A DNA stretch of 64,000 bases from a bacterium (GTDB taxonomy: Bacteria; Hinthialibacterota; Hinthialibacteria; H5-UNCL2). The stretch covers positions 156,551 through 220,550 of the forward strand of contig JABTUV010000009.1 in assembly GCA_015075175.1 (NCBI GenBank), read 5' to 3'. Positions 26,746 through 36,725 of this stretch are shown piece after piece (position 1 is the first letter of the stretch; each line of letters starts with the position of its first letter). The position numbers were made by a program, and so were the translations under genes. Under the pieces are notes generated by a model. That model was not told the origin of the DNA. It did not search any database and saw only the letters and a program-made list of their open reading frames with translations.

Positions 26746-29295
26746 ATGCCCTGCCGTCGCATCGTATCCGTCTGCCTCTCGCTCATGCTCATGAGCAGCC
26801 TTGCCGCCGCCCAGGCGCCCGAAGCCGACCGCGACGTGCTGGAGTACCGCGGTTGGAGCACGCTTCACGGCGATCTGGACTATCTTGCGGACTTCGTGGC
26901 GCGGGCCAAGGCGGCGGGCATGAACCGCGTCCAGCTCTGCCACGGCGTGGTGCGCCCGCGCGTGGAGGAGATGCTCGGCGGCCCGCGCGCCGACGAGATC
27001 ACCCACCGCGTCAACACCGTCACGCGAATGGCCCACGAGGCCGGACTCCGCGTGGACATGTGGGTCAACGAGCTGTCCGAAGCTCCCGAGGAGTTCCGCG
27101 ACGGCCGCCGTGTCAAACTCACCCAGGCTTATTACCAATGGCTGGAAGAGAAATACGACCGCGTGTTCGAGAAGGTCCCCGCGATCGACGGCCTCGTGGT
27201 CACCGCCTGGGAGTGCGTTTATCCCGTCATCCTCGACAGCCACGTGGTCTCCGACAAGCCGCCCGCCGAGCGCGTGGCCGAACTGGCCCGGACCTTCGCC
27301 CGCATCTGCGAGAAGCACGACAAGGCGCTCATCTTTCGCACCTTTACCTACGAACCGTGGCAACTGGAGGCGATGCGGGAAGGATTGATTCTGGCCGCGG
27401 CGGACAAGCTGGTCCAAAAGCGGCTGATGGTGATGAGCAAGTGCGTGCCGGGCGACTGGTCGCCGTATTATCCTTACAATCCGGTGCTGGGCGACGTTGG
27501 CGGGCTGCGGCAGATCGTCGAGCTGGACCTGGGCATGGAGTTCTCCGGCCAGAACCAGCTTCCCTTCGACAACGTGGGTTATGTCAAACAGGTACTGGAT
27601 TACGCGCGGGCGAAGGGGGTGACGGGGGCGGTAGCGCGGGTGGAGCGCTCTGGCAACACGGCGCTGGGGACGCCCAACGAGGTGAACCTGCGCGCCTACA
27701 GCGTGCTGTTGCGCAGTCCCGCGCCCGAGGTCGAGTATCTCTGGCACGGCTGGGCCACGGAGAGGTACGGAAGCGCCGGCGGGCTTCTCGTCATGCGCGC
27801 CCTCAAGCGCAGCTTCGATATCAACAACATGATCTTCTTTCCCTTGCAGGAATGGGTCGCCAACCACTCGCGCGTGCCCAGTTGGGATTACGCGCACGAC
27901 GCCCTCTCCAACTGGACGCGCGCCAAGTGGACGGCCGCCCCGGTCGATGAACGCAAGCGCGAGGAGTTCCTCCATCCCACCCCCGAACTGCTGACCAAGC
28001 TGGCGATGGAGAAGGAGACCGCCCGCCGACTGCTCCGCGAGGCCCGGCAGGACCTCCTGCAGACGCGCGTCATCCTTCCCGCCACCGACTACGCGGAGCT
28101 GACGGCCTATTTCGACCGCATGGAAATCGTGATCGACGTGCACGACCACCATCAGCAGGCGCTGTTTTCCGCCTGGCGCTACCTGGACGTGGATACGCCG
28201 CGCGAGCATCAGCTGCCGACCGAGCGCATGATCCTGCGGCATCGCATCCTCGGCCATCTGGCGGCGCTGGAGCGGCTGGCGGCCGAAGTGGAGGAGACAT
28301 ACGGACCCGACTTCCTGTGCGCGCGGCCCGCCGACATCCGCGCCTTCCGCGCCGATGTCATCAAGCGCCTGCAACTGGAGGACGCGGTGCAATTGCGCTC
28401 GATGCGCTTCGCCGCCACGACCGCTGAAGACGCGCGCGCCTGGCAGGAGGCGCTGCGCCCCAAACTCTTCGAACTCCTGGCCATGACCGATCTTGTGCAG
28501 CGCGCCCAGCCCATCCCCTTCAACGTCAAGGTGCTCTCGACGACCGACCGAGGGGATTACACGCTGTCGGAAATCGAGTTCAACTCGACGCCGGGCCGGC
28601 GCATCAAGGCCTGGCTGGGCAAGCCCAAGAAGCTCTCGGGCAAGCATCCCGCGGTGGTCTGTATCGGCGGGCACGGCAGCACGCGCTGGACGCCGTTTGA
28701 CATCGATCCGGCCTCGGGCAACCGCATCTATTATCGCTTCGGCGACGCCCTGACGCGCGAGGGCTGCGTCACCATTTCCACCGACGTGTCGCAGCACGAG
28801 GTGTACGAGTCCGGGCGCACGCTGATGGGCGAGCGGCTGTGGGACCTGATGCGCTGCGTGGACTACCTGCAATCGCTGCCGGAAGTGGATGGAGAGCGCA
28901 TCGCCTGCGGCGGGCTGTCCTTGGGGGGAGAGATGGTCATGTGGTTGGCGGCGATGGATACGCGCTTGAAGGCTTCCGTGTCGTGCGGATTCCTGACCCT
29001 GATGGACCGGATGGAGCAGGGGCACTGCATGTGCTGGAAGTTCCCGGGCGAGCGGGAGCTGGTGGACTATGCGGACATTTACGCGCTGACGGCGCCGCGC
29101 GCGCTGCAATGCCAGAACGGGCTGCGCGAGCCGCCGGGATCGTTCTACGTACCGCTGGCGCGGCTGGCGTTGGAGGAGATCATCCCGGCGTACCGGTGCT
29201 TTGGGCGGAGCGACGACGTGGAGTTGCACGTGCACGAGGGCGGCCACGTGATTGACACGCCCGCGCTGGTCGGGTTCATCAAGAAGCACCTGTGA
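26746..29295 (+). CDS. Secreted GH67-like barrel fused to an alpha/beta-hydrolase
   Basis: The 849-residue product has a signal peptide (to about 23). A long N-terminal region (about 30-560) looks like a TIM-barrel of the alpha-glucuronidase (GH67-like) type, with YLADFVARAKAAGMNRVQLC and NLRAYSVLLRSPAPEVEYLW. A C-terminal alpha/beta-hydrolase (about 600-849) has GGLSLGGEM (nucleophile Ser near 725) and a late His in HEGGHVIDTP. Such a two-enzyme protein would suit debranching and deacetylating plant xylan, but activity is inference. The start follows GAGGAGG. Family assignment of the barrel is less sure than that of the hydrolase. Confidence 0.75.
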   Translation: MPCRRIVSVCLSLMLMSSLAAAQAPEADRDVLEYRGWSTLHGDLDYLADFVARAKAAGMNRVQLCHGVVRPRVEEMLGGPRADEITHRVNTVTRMAHEAGLRVDMWVNELSEAPEEFRDGRRVKLTQAYYQWLEEKYDRVFEKVPAIDGLVVTAWECVYPVILDSHVVSDKPPAERVAELARTFARICEKHDKALIFRTFTYEPWQLEAMREGLILAAADKLVQKRLMVMSKCVPGDWSPYYPYNPVLGDVGGLRQIVELDLGMEFSGQNQLPFDNVGYVKQVLDYARAKGVTGAVARVERSGNTALGTPNEVNLRAYSVLLRSPAPEVEYLWHGWATERYGSAGGLLVMRALKRSFDINNMIFFPLQEWVANHSRVPSWDYAHDALSNWTRAKWTAAPVDERKREEFLHPTPELLTKLAMEKETARRLLREARQDLLQTRVILPATDYAELTAYFDRMEIVIDVHDHHQQALFSAWRYLDVDTPREHQLPTERMILRHRILGHLAALERLAAEVEETYGPDFLCARPADIRAFRADVIKRLQLEDAVQLRSMRFAATTAEDARAWQEALRPKLFELLAMTDLVQRAQPIPFNVKVLSTTDRGDYTLSEIEFNSTPGRRIKAWLGKPKKLSGKHPAVVCIGGHGSTRWTPFDIDPASGNRIYYRFGDALTREGCVTISTDVSQHEVYESGRTLMGERLWDLMRCVDYLQSLPEVDGERIACGGLSLGGEMVMWLAAMDTRLKASVSCGFLTLMDRMEQGHCMCWKFPGERELVDYADIYALTAPRALQCQNGLREPPGSFYVPLARLALEEIIPAYRCFGRSDDVELHVHEGGHVIDTPALVGFIKKHL

Positions 29296-29413
29296 CGCCG
29301 GCGGTACGGTGTCGTTGCGCCGCGGGCTGCGCCTGTTCCGCGCAGGCTTGGCGCGGGGAACGGTCACCCAGTGGCGCAGCACGCGGCGCGACTGCGGTTG
29401 GGCGGTGGTTGGC

Positions 29414-30405
29414 GTGAAATTTTCCAGTCCCATCGAATGCGTCGAGTCGCATACCGCGGGCGAGCCGACGCGCATCGTCGTGGGCGGCCTGCCCGAGGTC
29501 CCGGGCGCCAGCATGGCCGACAAGCGCGCCTGGTTGGCGGTCCACGCCGACGCCTTGCGCACCGCGTTGATGCACGAACCGCGCGGCCATGCCGATATGT
29601 TCGGCGCCATCCTCCTCTCTCCCACGCAAAGCCAGGCGCAGCTGGGGGTGGTCTTCATGGACGGCGGCGGATGGCTGCCCATGTGCGGGCACGGCGCCAT
29701 CGGCGTGGCCACGGTCGCGGTGGAAACCGGGCGGGTTGCGTGCAGCCCGCCGGAGACGGTGCTGATGCTGGAGGCGCCCGCGGGGCTGGTGCGCTGCCGA
29801 GTGCGCGTGGAAAACGGAAAGGCGCGGCAGGTGGCGCTGGAAAACGTGCCGTCGTTTCTTGTACAGAGCGACGTTGTGCTCGATGTCGCCGGCCTGGGCC
29901 GCATCACCTGCGACGTGCCTTCGGCGGGCTCTGCGCTGGTAGACGGGCAAAAGCACGGCCTCGCGCCGGCTCCCCAAACCGGCTGGTGCAGGTCGGTCTC
30001 GCCCTGCGCGACGCGCTGTCCGCCGCCCTCTGCGTCCAGCATCCCACGCAGCCGTATCCGGCCGGCGTCGATCTGATTGAATTCTACTGGAAGAGCACGG
30101 CGCCCGGCGTCGATTACGCGCATTGCGTGGTGTTCGGCGACGGGCAGATCGACCGCTCTCCCTGCGGCACGGGCACGAGCGCGCACCTGGCGGCGCTGTG
30201 GGCGCGGGGCGAGCTTGACTTGGACGCGCCCACCGTCCACGCCGGCCCGCTCGGCACGACCTTCACCGCGCGCGCCCTGCGCGCGACCGCCGTCGGTCCC
30301 TTCCCGGCCGTCATACCCGAGATCATCGGCACGGCGTGGATCACAGGATACTCACAGTTCGTGATTGATGCGGGTGATGCGCTGGGAGGCGGATTTCGAC
30401 TTTGA
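29414..30405 (+). CDS. Proline racemase / 4-hydroxyproline epimerase family, one frameshift
   Basis: The gene starts at a GTG (VKFSSPIECVESHTAGEPTR). Both active-site cysteines are visible: MCGHGAIG and, after the frame change, SPCGTGTSAHLAALW. The frame shifts between about 29920 and 29980 (DVPSAGSALVDGQKHG then NRLVQVGLALRDAL), so the two halves lie in different frames. The enzyme family inverts or epimerises proline or hydroxyproline without cofactor. It follows the GH67-like gene by about 120 bp on the same strand. Functional if the indel is an error. Confidence 0.75.
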
Positions 30406-30706
30406 TGGGGCGCGGAGTGCCGACCCGGAGTACAAGCTTCAGCTTGCGCGCAGACAGGCTGAAGCCTGAACTCCGCGGAGGCGGAGATTTTCGTTTGTTC
30501 AAGCCGGGTGGAAAACGCCTGCCCGCGACACGGCTCGCCGCCAGACTTCGGGCAACGTCGCCCGCCCAACGACGGGCAGGATAGACGTCGCAACCGGCAG
30601 CCGATCGTTCACGCCCCCGTTCGCCGGTGACGCCGTACTGTATTTTAAGGCGGCGGATGCAGAGCCGGCTCGCCCGTCGACTCCCTGAAACCCATCGGGA
30701 ATAGGC
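30406..30706. other. Intergenic region between convergent genes
   Basis: This 301-bp stretch separates proline racemase (plus) from RluA (minus). It contains an imperfect hairpin, CTTCAGCTTGCGCGCAGACA then GGCTGAAG (about 30437-30464), that may end transcription. The sequence near 30555-30580 is rich in GCCCGCC/GGGCAGG complementary bits. No gene is seen. Confidence 0.4.
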
Positions 30707-31438
30707 TCAAGGGCCTGCACAGGGGGGCGGCGCCGCCATCTCGAATTCCCCCACCAGCGTCCTGAAGTAACCCGGCGTTGTGGCCTCGAACATCATCGGG
30801 TTGCCGCTGAAGGGGTGCAAAAAAGTAATCGACCGGGCGTGCAGCGCCAACCGTTTGTGCGTGTCTTGCTGCGCGCCATACTTCCGGTCGCCGACGATCG
30901 GGTGTCCGATCCCCGCCAGATGTACTCTTATCTGATGCTTGCGGCCGGTCAAAAGACCCACTGCCAGCAGACTGTAAGCCTTGGTTTCCCGCAGCACCCG
31001 GTAAGCCGTTTGCGATGGCTTGCCGCGCCGTGGATCAGTGGTCGAGTGGACGATGTGGGCGCGGTTCTCCGCCAGATAGGTCGTAATGGTATCGGCGCGC
31101 TTGTCCAGCTTGCCATGCACGACGGCCAGATACTCTTTCCGCGTGCGGTCCCACTCGCCTTGCAGGCGGAGCTTTGCCTTAGCTGTCCGCGCGAATACGA
31201 GAATGCCCGACGCCTCCCGGTCCAATCGGTGCACGATGAAGACGCGGTGGGGAGACTTGGCGTTGCCCTTGCGCGCGTAATCGGTGAGCACGTGGTAGGC
31301 GGTGCGCTCCCGTTGCTTGTCCGTGGCGATGGTCAGGAGGCCGGCGGGCTTGTTGACCACGAAGATATCGCGATCTTCGTAAAGCATCTGGAGCCCCAGC
31401 GGCAGGAGGCGGTCGCCTGGAACGGGATGCTTGCGCAT
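30707..31438 (-). CDS. RluA-family pseudouridine synthase
   Basis: The 243-residue enzyme isomerises uridine to pseudouridine in rRNA or tRNA. The catalytic Asp73 lies in the motif HRLDREASG. Other family marks are IFVVNKPAGL (about 25-34) and LLTGRKHQIRVHLAGIGHPI with GDRKYG in the C-terminal half. There is no S4 domain at the N-terminus, so it is the short type like RluA or RluE. The exact target site cannot be told. Confidence 0.9.
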   Translation of the reverse strand: MRKHPVPGDRLLPLGLQMLYEDRDIFVVNKPAGLLTIATDKQRERTAYHVLTDYARKGNAKSPHRVFIVHRLDREASGILVFARTAKAKLRLQGEWDRTRKEYLAVVHGKLDKRADTITTYLAENRAHIVHSTTDPRRGKPSQTAYRVLRETKAYSLLAVGLLTGRKHQIRVHLAGIGHPIVGDRKYGAQQDTHKRLALHARSITFLHPFSGNPMMFEATTPGYFRTLVGEFEMAAPPPCAGP

Positions 31439-31578
31439 GAGCGTCTCGGTCTCCGGCAGGGAATGGCACGGAGCCGATTATGCGGCCATCGCGTCCGAAA
31501 GGCAAAGGCATTGCGCGCCGCCGGATGGACTGGCCGTCCCTCCCCCCCCGGCGCGGTCTGGCATCGACGTCCGGCGGC

Positions 31579-32490
31579 CTAGGGACGTCCGCCGACCACC
31601 CGGCCCCACCATTCCGCCAGGCGCAATAAATCGCGGTAGTCAGCGGGATCGGCCGCCGACTGCGACGAATCGGGAGGTTTCTGTCGCGTGTCCAACAGGA
31701 GCATGAGGTCCAGCAGGTCCACGCGTCCGTCTTGATTGTAGTCGGGCGCCGAAGTCAGGACACTCGGAGTGGCTGTCGGGGTGGCGTCCTCAACGATTCC
31801 TCCACGCGAACCGGGCGTTACCGTGGGCGTTGGAGATGGCGGCGCGGTCTCCGAGGCCGTCGCGGTCGGCGCCACCGGAGTCGCGCCGCCCACGCTTCCT
31901 CCGCCCCCGGCGGGCGTCATCGTGGGCGTCGGAGAACACGTCGCGCTCGCGGGAACCGTCGCTGCCGGCCCCTGCAACGCGAAGACCAAATCGCCGCCCA
32001 GTCCCTCGCCATACGCGGCGACCTCGATCAGATACACATTGCCCTCCACGACCGCGAAGCTGAACTGTTCCGGCGTCGTCCGCCCGAACGCATCCACGCA
32101 TGCGACAAGGTCGGTCAATGCGGCGCACCCATCGCTCTGCCAGACGCCGACGACCGTGTCGTAACCGCCGGCAAACACGTTGGCTTTGCCGGTGGAAACG
32201 GGACAGTAGCAATACCAGACGGATCGGTTGTTGGCATAAGCGCCACCGAACGTACAGGGCTGCAAGGGATCATCGGGAGACCGCGCTGCGCCACGGGTAT
32301 CCACGACGCGCGTGAACGGCACGGTTGTGACCACGTCGGCGTGGGCGCGCGTGTCGTTGGGCGGCGGCACGAGCGTGGGCGTGGGGGAAGACGTGGGCGT
32401 GGCGGTCGGCGTCGGTGTGTGGGCGGCCGCGGCGGCTGTCAACGCGGTAATCATAGCGAACGACAGGGTGCAATGATCTGGCAGCATCAT
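31579..32490 (-). CDS. Secreted Thr-Pro-linker protein with C-terminal dockerin-like loop
   Basis: Starting at ATG 32490 (AGGGAGGG upstream) the product has 303 residues. A signal peptide is followed by a Thr-Pro linker and a compact domain with several Cys (DPLQPCTFGGAYANNRSVWY; NVFAGGYDTVVGVW; TEQF-type strands) that looks like a bacterial pre-peptidase or beta-sandwich domain. A second Pro/Thr/Ser linker leads to DYNQDGRVDLLDLMLLLD, one EF-hand-like loop of dockerin type. It shares linker and dockerin style with the SUMF1 proteins at 2482 and 10629. Function unknown; extracellular. Confidence 0.75.
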   Translation of the reverse strand: MMLPDHCTLSFAMITALTAAAAAHTPTPTATPTSSPTPTLVPPPNDTRAHADVVTTVPFTRVVDTRGAARSPDDPLQPCTFGGAYANNRSVWYCYCPVSTGKANVFAGGYDTVVGVWQSDGCAALTDLVACVDAFGRTTPEQFSFAVVEGNVYLIEVAAYGEGLGGDLVFALQGPAATVPASATCSPTPTMTPAGGGGSVGGATPVAPTATASETAPPSPTPTVTPGSRGGIVEDATPTATPSVLTSAPDYNQDGRVDLLDLMLLLDTRQKPPDSSQSAADPADYRDLLRLAEWWGRVVGGRP

Positions 32491-32822
32491 TTTTCCCTCC
32501 CTGGGGGAATTGGGGCGCCCTTGCACGCGAATTTCAATGAACGGTATGTCACGATGTTAGAAGAATCTGATCAAATTCCCCAGAATTTAATGAACATTGC
32601 GTCGGACAGCATGGGAGTGATACGCCATCTCATTACTACCTCGGCCACGAATCTTGTAGACGCCTGCCGCGCTCACGGCGCAGCACGCTGCGCAACTACG
32701 CCCCTGGGCGTCTACGCAAATCACGACCCCGGAAGTGATTTCCTTGACCCCGCCGATTTATCTCTTGCCTGACCGTCCAGACTTCTCGTAACATCAGTCC
32801 AGCATGGTTTGGGAGTAGTTTC
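32491..32822. other. Divergent intergenic region
   Basis: Between the dockerin-like gene and the URO-D gene. Bases about 32675-32703 carry GCGCAGCACGCTGCGCAACT, the same segment found at 60356-60380 beside the TAGGGTGCGCACC repeats. Otherwise the DNA is relatively AT-rich near 32535-32600 and may hold the two promoters. No gene is seen. Confidence 0.45.
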
Positions 32823-33923
32823 ATGGACCACCGCACGCGCGTTGAAATCTGTCTCTCCCACGAGGAACCCGACCGCGTTCCCTTCGACTGCTGGATGGCC
32901 GACGAGGTCTACGACCGGCTGCTGTCCGAGTGGAACCTGCCCGACCGGAACGCGCTGCTGGAAAAGCTGGACGTGGACTTCCGCTATCTCCAGGGACCCA
33001 GCTACGCGGGCCAGAAGATGAAGACGCACCCCGACGGCACGGTCGAGGACCTGTGGGGGGTGCGGCGACGCATCATGCACATCGAGCGCGAAAGAAACGG
33101 CCACAAGTACCAGTGGACCTACAAGCACGTCGCCGTCTCGCCCCTGGAACACATGGAGACGGTCCAGGAGATCGAGAAGTATCCGGGATGGCCGACCGCC
33201 GACCTGTGGGACTACTCGGACTTCGAGGCGCAGTGCGACGCCGTTCGCGGCAAGTACGTGGTGGTGAACGCGGGCGACCGGCTGGATCGCACCGCGCAGT
33301 TCAAACCCATGATGTACATTCGGGGCATGGAGCAGGCCTACGTTGATCTGGGACTCAATCCGGCCATCGCCGAGTGCATCATCGAGCACATCCGCAATTA
33401 CTTCCTGGCCTACAACGAGCGCGTCTTTGCCGCCGCCAACGGCAAGATCGACATCTTCATGATGGGGGACGACTTCGGCACGCAGCAGAACACCATGATG
33501 GACGTCGAGATGTGGCGGCGGTTCTTCAAGCCGGGATTTCGGGCGTACATCGAGCAGGCGCACAAGTACGGCATGAAGGTGATGCACCACACCTGCGGCT
33601 GCGTGGTGGATTTGATCCCGGAGTTCATCGAATGCGGGCTGGACATCCTGCAGAGCGTGCAGCCGCGGGCGGCGCGCATGGATCTGGGCAAACTGAAGGC
33701 CGAGTACGGCAAGTACCTGGCCTTCCAGGGCGGCATGGACATTCAGTGGACGCTGCCCAACGGCCGTCCCGAGGACGTGCGCGCGATGGTCAAGGAGCAG
33801 TTCGACAAGGGCAAACCCGGCGGCGCTTACATCGCCTGCACCGCGCACAACATCCAGCCCGACACGCCCACGGAGAATATCGCGGCGCTGTTTGACGCTT
33901 ACCAGGAATACGGAAAGTACTGA
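32823..33923 (+). CDS. Uroporphyrinogen decarboxylase-fold (URO-D) methyltransferase family
   Basis: The 366-residue product belongs to the URO-D superfamily. Sequence marks are MMGDDFGTQQNTMMDVEMWR (about 219-238), MHHTCGCVVDLIPEFI with a His/Cys pair, and LAFQGGMDIQWTLPNG near the C-terminus. These are typical of the branch that handles methyl groups with cobalamin or corrinoid partners (MtaA/CmuA-like) rather than haem synthesis. No corrinoid protein lies next to it here. The ATG follows GGGAG. A strong terminator ends the gene. Confidence 0.85.
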   Translation: MDHRTRVEICLSHEEPDRVPFDCWMADEVYDRLLSEWNLPDRNALLEKLDVDFRYLQGPSYAGQKMKTHPDGTVEDLWGVRRRIMHIERERNGHKYQWTYKHVAVSPLEHMETVQEIEKYPGWPTADLWDYSDFEAQCDAVRGKYVVVNAGDRLDRTAQFKPMMYIRGMEQAYVDLGLNPAIAECIIEHIRNYFLAYNERVFAAANGKIDIFMMGDDFGTQQNTMMDVEMWRRFFKPGFRAYIEQAHKYGMKVMHHTCGCVVDLIPEFIECGLDILQSVQPRAARMDLGKLKAEYGKYLAFQGGMDIQWTLPNGRPEDVRAMVKEQFDKGKPGGAYIACTAHNIQPDTPTENIAALFDAYQEYGKY

Positions 33924-33965
33924 GTTCGCCTCCGACCGCTCCCGCAGCAGCCGCTGGCAATAAAG

Positions 33966-33997
33966 AAAAGGCGGGAGGCTTTCACCTCCCGCCTTTT
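33966..33997. terminator. Bidirectional intrinsic terminator
   Basis: AAAAGGCGGGAGG and CCTCCCGCCTTTT form a perfect 13-bp stem around a six-base loop. A-rich and T-rich ends on both sides make it work in both directions, between the convergent URO-D gene and the gene at 34057-34428. Confidence 0.9.
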
Positions 33998-34056
33998 GCG
34001 ATACGTCCTTCCGCCGGGTCGCGCCCGGCGAGCGGCTGAAAAAGAGCCGGTCGCTT

Positions 34057-34428
34057 TCAGTGGGCCTGCAGCCGGTTCATCACGTTCTCGTCCAGAACGG
34101 TCAGGAGACCCTCCTTGCCGGTCATGCCCGGAGTCCAGAACGCCACCGTTTTGTTGTTCAGGGTGACCAGATTGGTCCGCATCCCCTGCACCGGCATTAC
34201 GGTGTAACCCGCGGCGCGCAGACGGCTGAGCGTGACTTTGTTGGTATCGATTGTCGCGTTCACCACGGCCACCTCCTTTTCGCCTGGGTCCGCCGAATCG
34301 CTTTCGGCGAACCTCCATTCATTCTCAATAACCTTCATCGCAACATCCGTGCCGAAGTAATCTTCTTGGCGCGATTTCAAACCAATTCTCTCGAATTCAA
34401 TCAAATCGAGCGCCATTTTCGACCGCAT
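34057..34428 (-). CDS. Hypothetical protein, 123 residues
   Basis: I do not recognise this family. The sequence looks like a real small alpha/beta domain: VAMKVIENEWRFAESD, VAVVNATIDTNKVTLSRLRA, NLVTLNNKTVAFWTPG. There is no signal peptide or membrane segment. An alternative ATG is four codons in (34416). It is convergent with the URO-D gene, sharing the terminator at 33966-33997, and upstream of it lies 287 bp without genes. Confidence 0.6.
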   Translation of the reverse strand: MRSKMALDLIEFERIGLKSRQEDYFGTDVAMKVIENEWRFAESDSADPGEKEVAVVNATIDTNKVTLSRLRAAGYTVMPVQGMRTNLVTLNNKTVAFWTPGMTGKEGLLTVLDENVMNRLQAH

Positions 34429-34715
34429 TCAGTATACCGCAGGGGTGAAAAAGTGCACGAGCCCCCACGTTTTGTCCCCCCTTGAGCGCCAAGCCCTTGC
34501 GGGTGTTCCCTTTTGGCGCATTTGATTCTCACCAAATGACGAAAAGGGACGGAAGTTTGTTCAGCGCCAGGGCAGAATATACCGGATGTGCGGGAATCCA
34601 CACAAGTTGTAATCTTTACCTCACATTGAGTCTCAGCAAGCGGCCGTACCAGCGGCGTAGGGCGGGTTTGGCCCACGAGGGTACCGCGACCAACGGTAGG
34701 TGGGTGGAACTCACC
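34429..34715. other. Intergenic region
   Basis: Between two minus-strand genes. It probably holds the promoter of the 34057-34428 gene (TATACT at 34434-34439 on the minus strand). I see no repeat, RNA or further gene. Confidence 0.35.
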
Positions 34716-36725
34716 CTACTTGCCCAGCAGTGCCCGGCGGGCGGACAGGAGGTGCGCGGGCCTTCCCCAGAGAAAGAGGCTGTCGCCGGCCTCCAGGATG
34801 AGGTCGGGGCTGGGATTGGTCGAGAGGTCGCCGGCCCGCTCCAAGCCGACGACCAGCGCGCCGGTGGCCTGGCGGAGGTCCAGCGAGCGCAGGCTCTTGC
34901 CGACGCCGGGCGACTCTGCGAGCAGGGTGATCTCGTCCAGCTCGCCCTCCGAGAGGAGCGCGCGCAAGGTGGTGGACGGCGGCGTGCGGCCTCCCGGTCG
35001 GAGTCGTTCATAACGCTCCCGCCGCAACCCGTCCAACTCGTGCGCGATGCGATGGTTGGGCACGCCGTATGCGGCCATGACGCGCGCCGTCAACTCCAGG
35101 GAAGTCTCGAATTCCTCCACGATCACCTCGTCCGCGCCTAGTTGGTGCAATTGATCCACTTCCGAAACGAATCGCGTGCGCACGAGCAGAAAGAGGTCGG
35201 GATTGAGCCGGCGGGCGGTGGAAACGATCTGGCGGTTGGCGGTAGGATCGGCGCTGGAGACGACGAGCTCGCGCGCCCGCTCGACGCCGACGTGCCGCTG
35301 CACGGCGGTTTGGGTTGCGTCGCCGTAAAGGATGGGTTCGCCCTTGTCCTTCTCCGCCAAGACGGTGCGCGGGTTCATCTCCAGCACCACGTAGGGAACG
35401 GCCAGTTGGCGGAGGGCGCGGGCCACGTTTCGACCGTTGACGGAAAAGCCGACCACGATGACGTGGTCGTGATGGGCCTCCCAGCCGGCGGTGGTCTCGC
35501 CCTGGGCGGACTCCAAGCGACGCAGGCGCCCGCGCGGTTGAAAGAGGCGGGGTTCCAGCCACGCCAACGGCTGCAGCCGCGCCGCCAGCACCGGCCCCAG
35601 CGGATACAGAAACGGGCTGAGCGCCATGGTAATCAGGGTTGCGGAAAGGACCGGACCGTACAGTTGCGGCGACAGGAGTCCGAGCGCCACGCCCGCGTGG
35701 GCCAGGATGAACGAAAATTCCCCGATCTGGGCGTTGGCCAGGGCGGCCAGCGTGCCGGCCCGGGTCCCGAACCCGAATAACAGCGCCACCAGCAGCACGA
35801 CCAGGGTCTTGAAGACCACGATCCCGGCGCTTAGGACTACGAGTTGCAGGGGATGCTCCCCCCACTGCGCCGGTTCCACCAACATGCCCACCGACACGAA
35901 GAACAAGCTGGAGAAGACGTCCCGCAAGGGGGCGATCTCGGACACGATCTGGTGCGAGTATTCCGACTCGGAAATCATGATGCCGGCCAGGAAGGCGCCC
36001 AGCGCCAGTGAAATGCCTGACAGCCCCGCCACGTAGGCCGTGCCCAGCGAGAAGAAGAGGGTAGTAAAGACGAACATCTCCCGGCTGCGCGTCTGCACCA
36101 CGCGCGCCAAGAGCCAGGGATAGAAGTACCGGGCGCACAGGAGCAGAAAGGCCACGAAGAGGAGGGTCCGCAGGATCGCCAACAGGCCGGAGAGCAGCGG
36201 GGCGCGCTCTCCCGCCAAGAGGGGCAGGAGCAGCATCATGGGAATGACGGACAGGTCCTGGAAAAGGGAAATGGCCAGCGCCAGGCGACCGTGGGGCGCG
36301 TGGACCTCGCCGCGCTCCTCCAGAATCCTGAGCATGATGGTGGTGGAGGTCATGGCGACCAACATGCCCAGGAGTGCCGCTGTCGGCCAGGGCAGGCCGG
36401 TGGCGCCGGCAACCAGCGCCACCAGCAGCGTCGTCAGACCGACCTGCAGCCCCCCCGCGCCCAGCACCAAGCCCCGCATCTCCGCCAGTTCCCGCAGCGA
36501 GAACTTCAGTCCGATGGTGAAGAGCAGAAACACGACGCCGACCTGGGCGATGGTCTCGATGCTGGCGCGGTCTTCGACCAATCCCAGCATCCCCGGCCCC
36601 ACGACCATGCCGGCCACGAGCAATCCCACCAGGGTGGGGATGCGCAGGTAGCGTCCCACGCCCACGGTGATGAGCGAGACGCCGATCACCAGGACCAGTT
36701 CGTAGAGGATGGGGATGTGGGACAT
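34716..36725 (-). CDS. KefB/YbaL-type monovalent cation:proton antiporter with RCK domains
   Basis: The 669-residue inner-membrane protein has about 12 membrane segments in residues 1-385 (CPA2 fold, with LAISLFQDLSVIPMMLLLPL and GISLALGAFLAGIMISESEY). A cytoplasmic TrkA-N/RCK domain starts HVIVVGFSVNGRNVARAL (about 418) and continues to LGADEVIVEEFETS. A C-terminal RCK_C domain (about 585-669) has ITLLAESPGVGKSL. This is the full Kef-type arrangement for nucleotide- or glutathione-gated potassium export in exchange for protons. The ion is inferred from the family. Confidence 0.92.
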   Translation of the reverse strand: MSHIPILYELVLVIGVSLITVGVGRYLRIPTLVGLLVAGMVVGPGMLGLVEDRASIETIAQVGVVFLLFTIGLKFSLRELAEMRGLVLGAGGLQVGLTTLLVALVAGATGLPWPTAALLGMLVAMTSTTIMLRILEERGEVHAPHGRLALAISLFQDLSVIPMMLLLPLLAGERAPLLSGLLAILRTLLFVAFLLLCARYFYPWLLARVVQTRSREMFVFTTLFFSLGTAYVAGLSGISLALGAFLAGIMISESEYSHQIVSEIAPLRDVFSSLFFVSVGMLVEPAQWGEHPLQLVVLSAGIVVFKTLVVLLVALLFGFGTRAGTLAALANAQIGEFSFILAHAGVALGLLSPQLYGPVLSATLITMALSPFLYPLGPVLAARLQPLAWLEPRLFQPRGRLRRLESAQGETTAGWEAHHDHVIVVGFSVNGRNVARALRQLAVPYVVLEMNPRTVLAEKDKGEPILYGDATQTAVQRHVGVERARELVVSSADPTANRQIVSTARRLNPDLFLLVRTRFVSEVDQLHQLGADEVIVEEFETSLELTARVMAAYGVPNHRIAHELDGLRRERYERLRPGGRTPPSTTLRALLSEGELDEITLLAESPGVGKSLRSLDLRQATGALVVGLERAGDLSTNPSPDLILEAGDSLFLWGRPAHLLSARRALLGK

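Noticed and set aside
26740-30240. A 1166-codon minus-strand open frame
   Set aside because: It lies antisense to the GH67-like/esterase gene and the proline racemase gene, both with clear motifs. Long antisense frames are expected in GC-rich DNA. The translation is low-complexity and shows no domain.
32491-32822. Cobalamin riboswitch before the URO-D gene
   Set aside because: URO-D methyltransferases often work with cobalamin, but no B12-box-like sequence or the expected long folded leader is seen.
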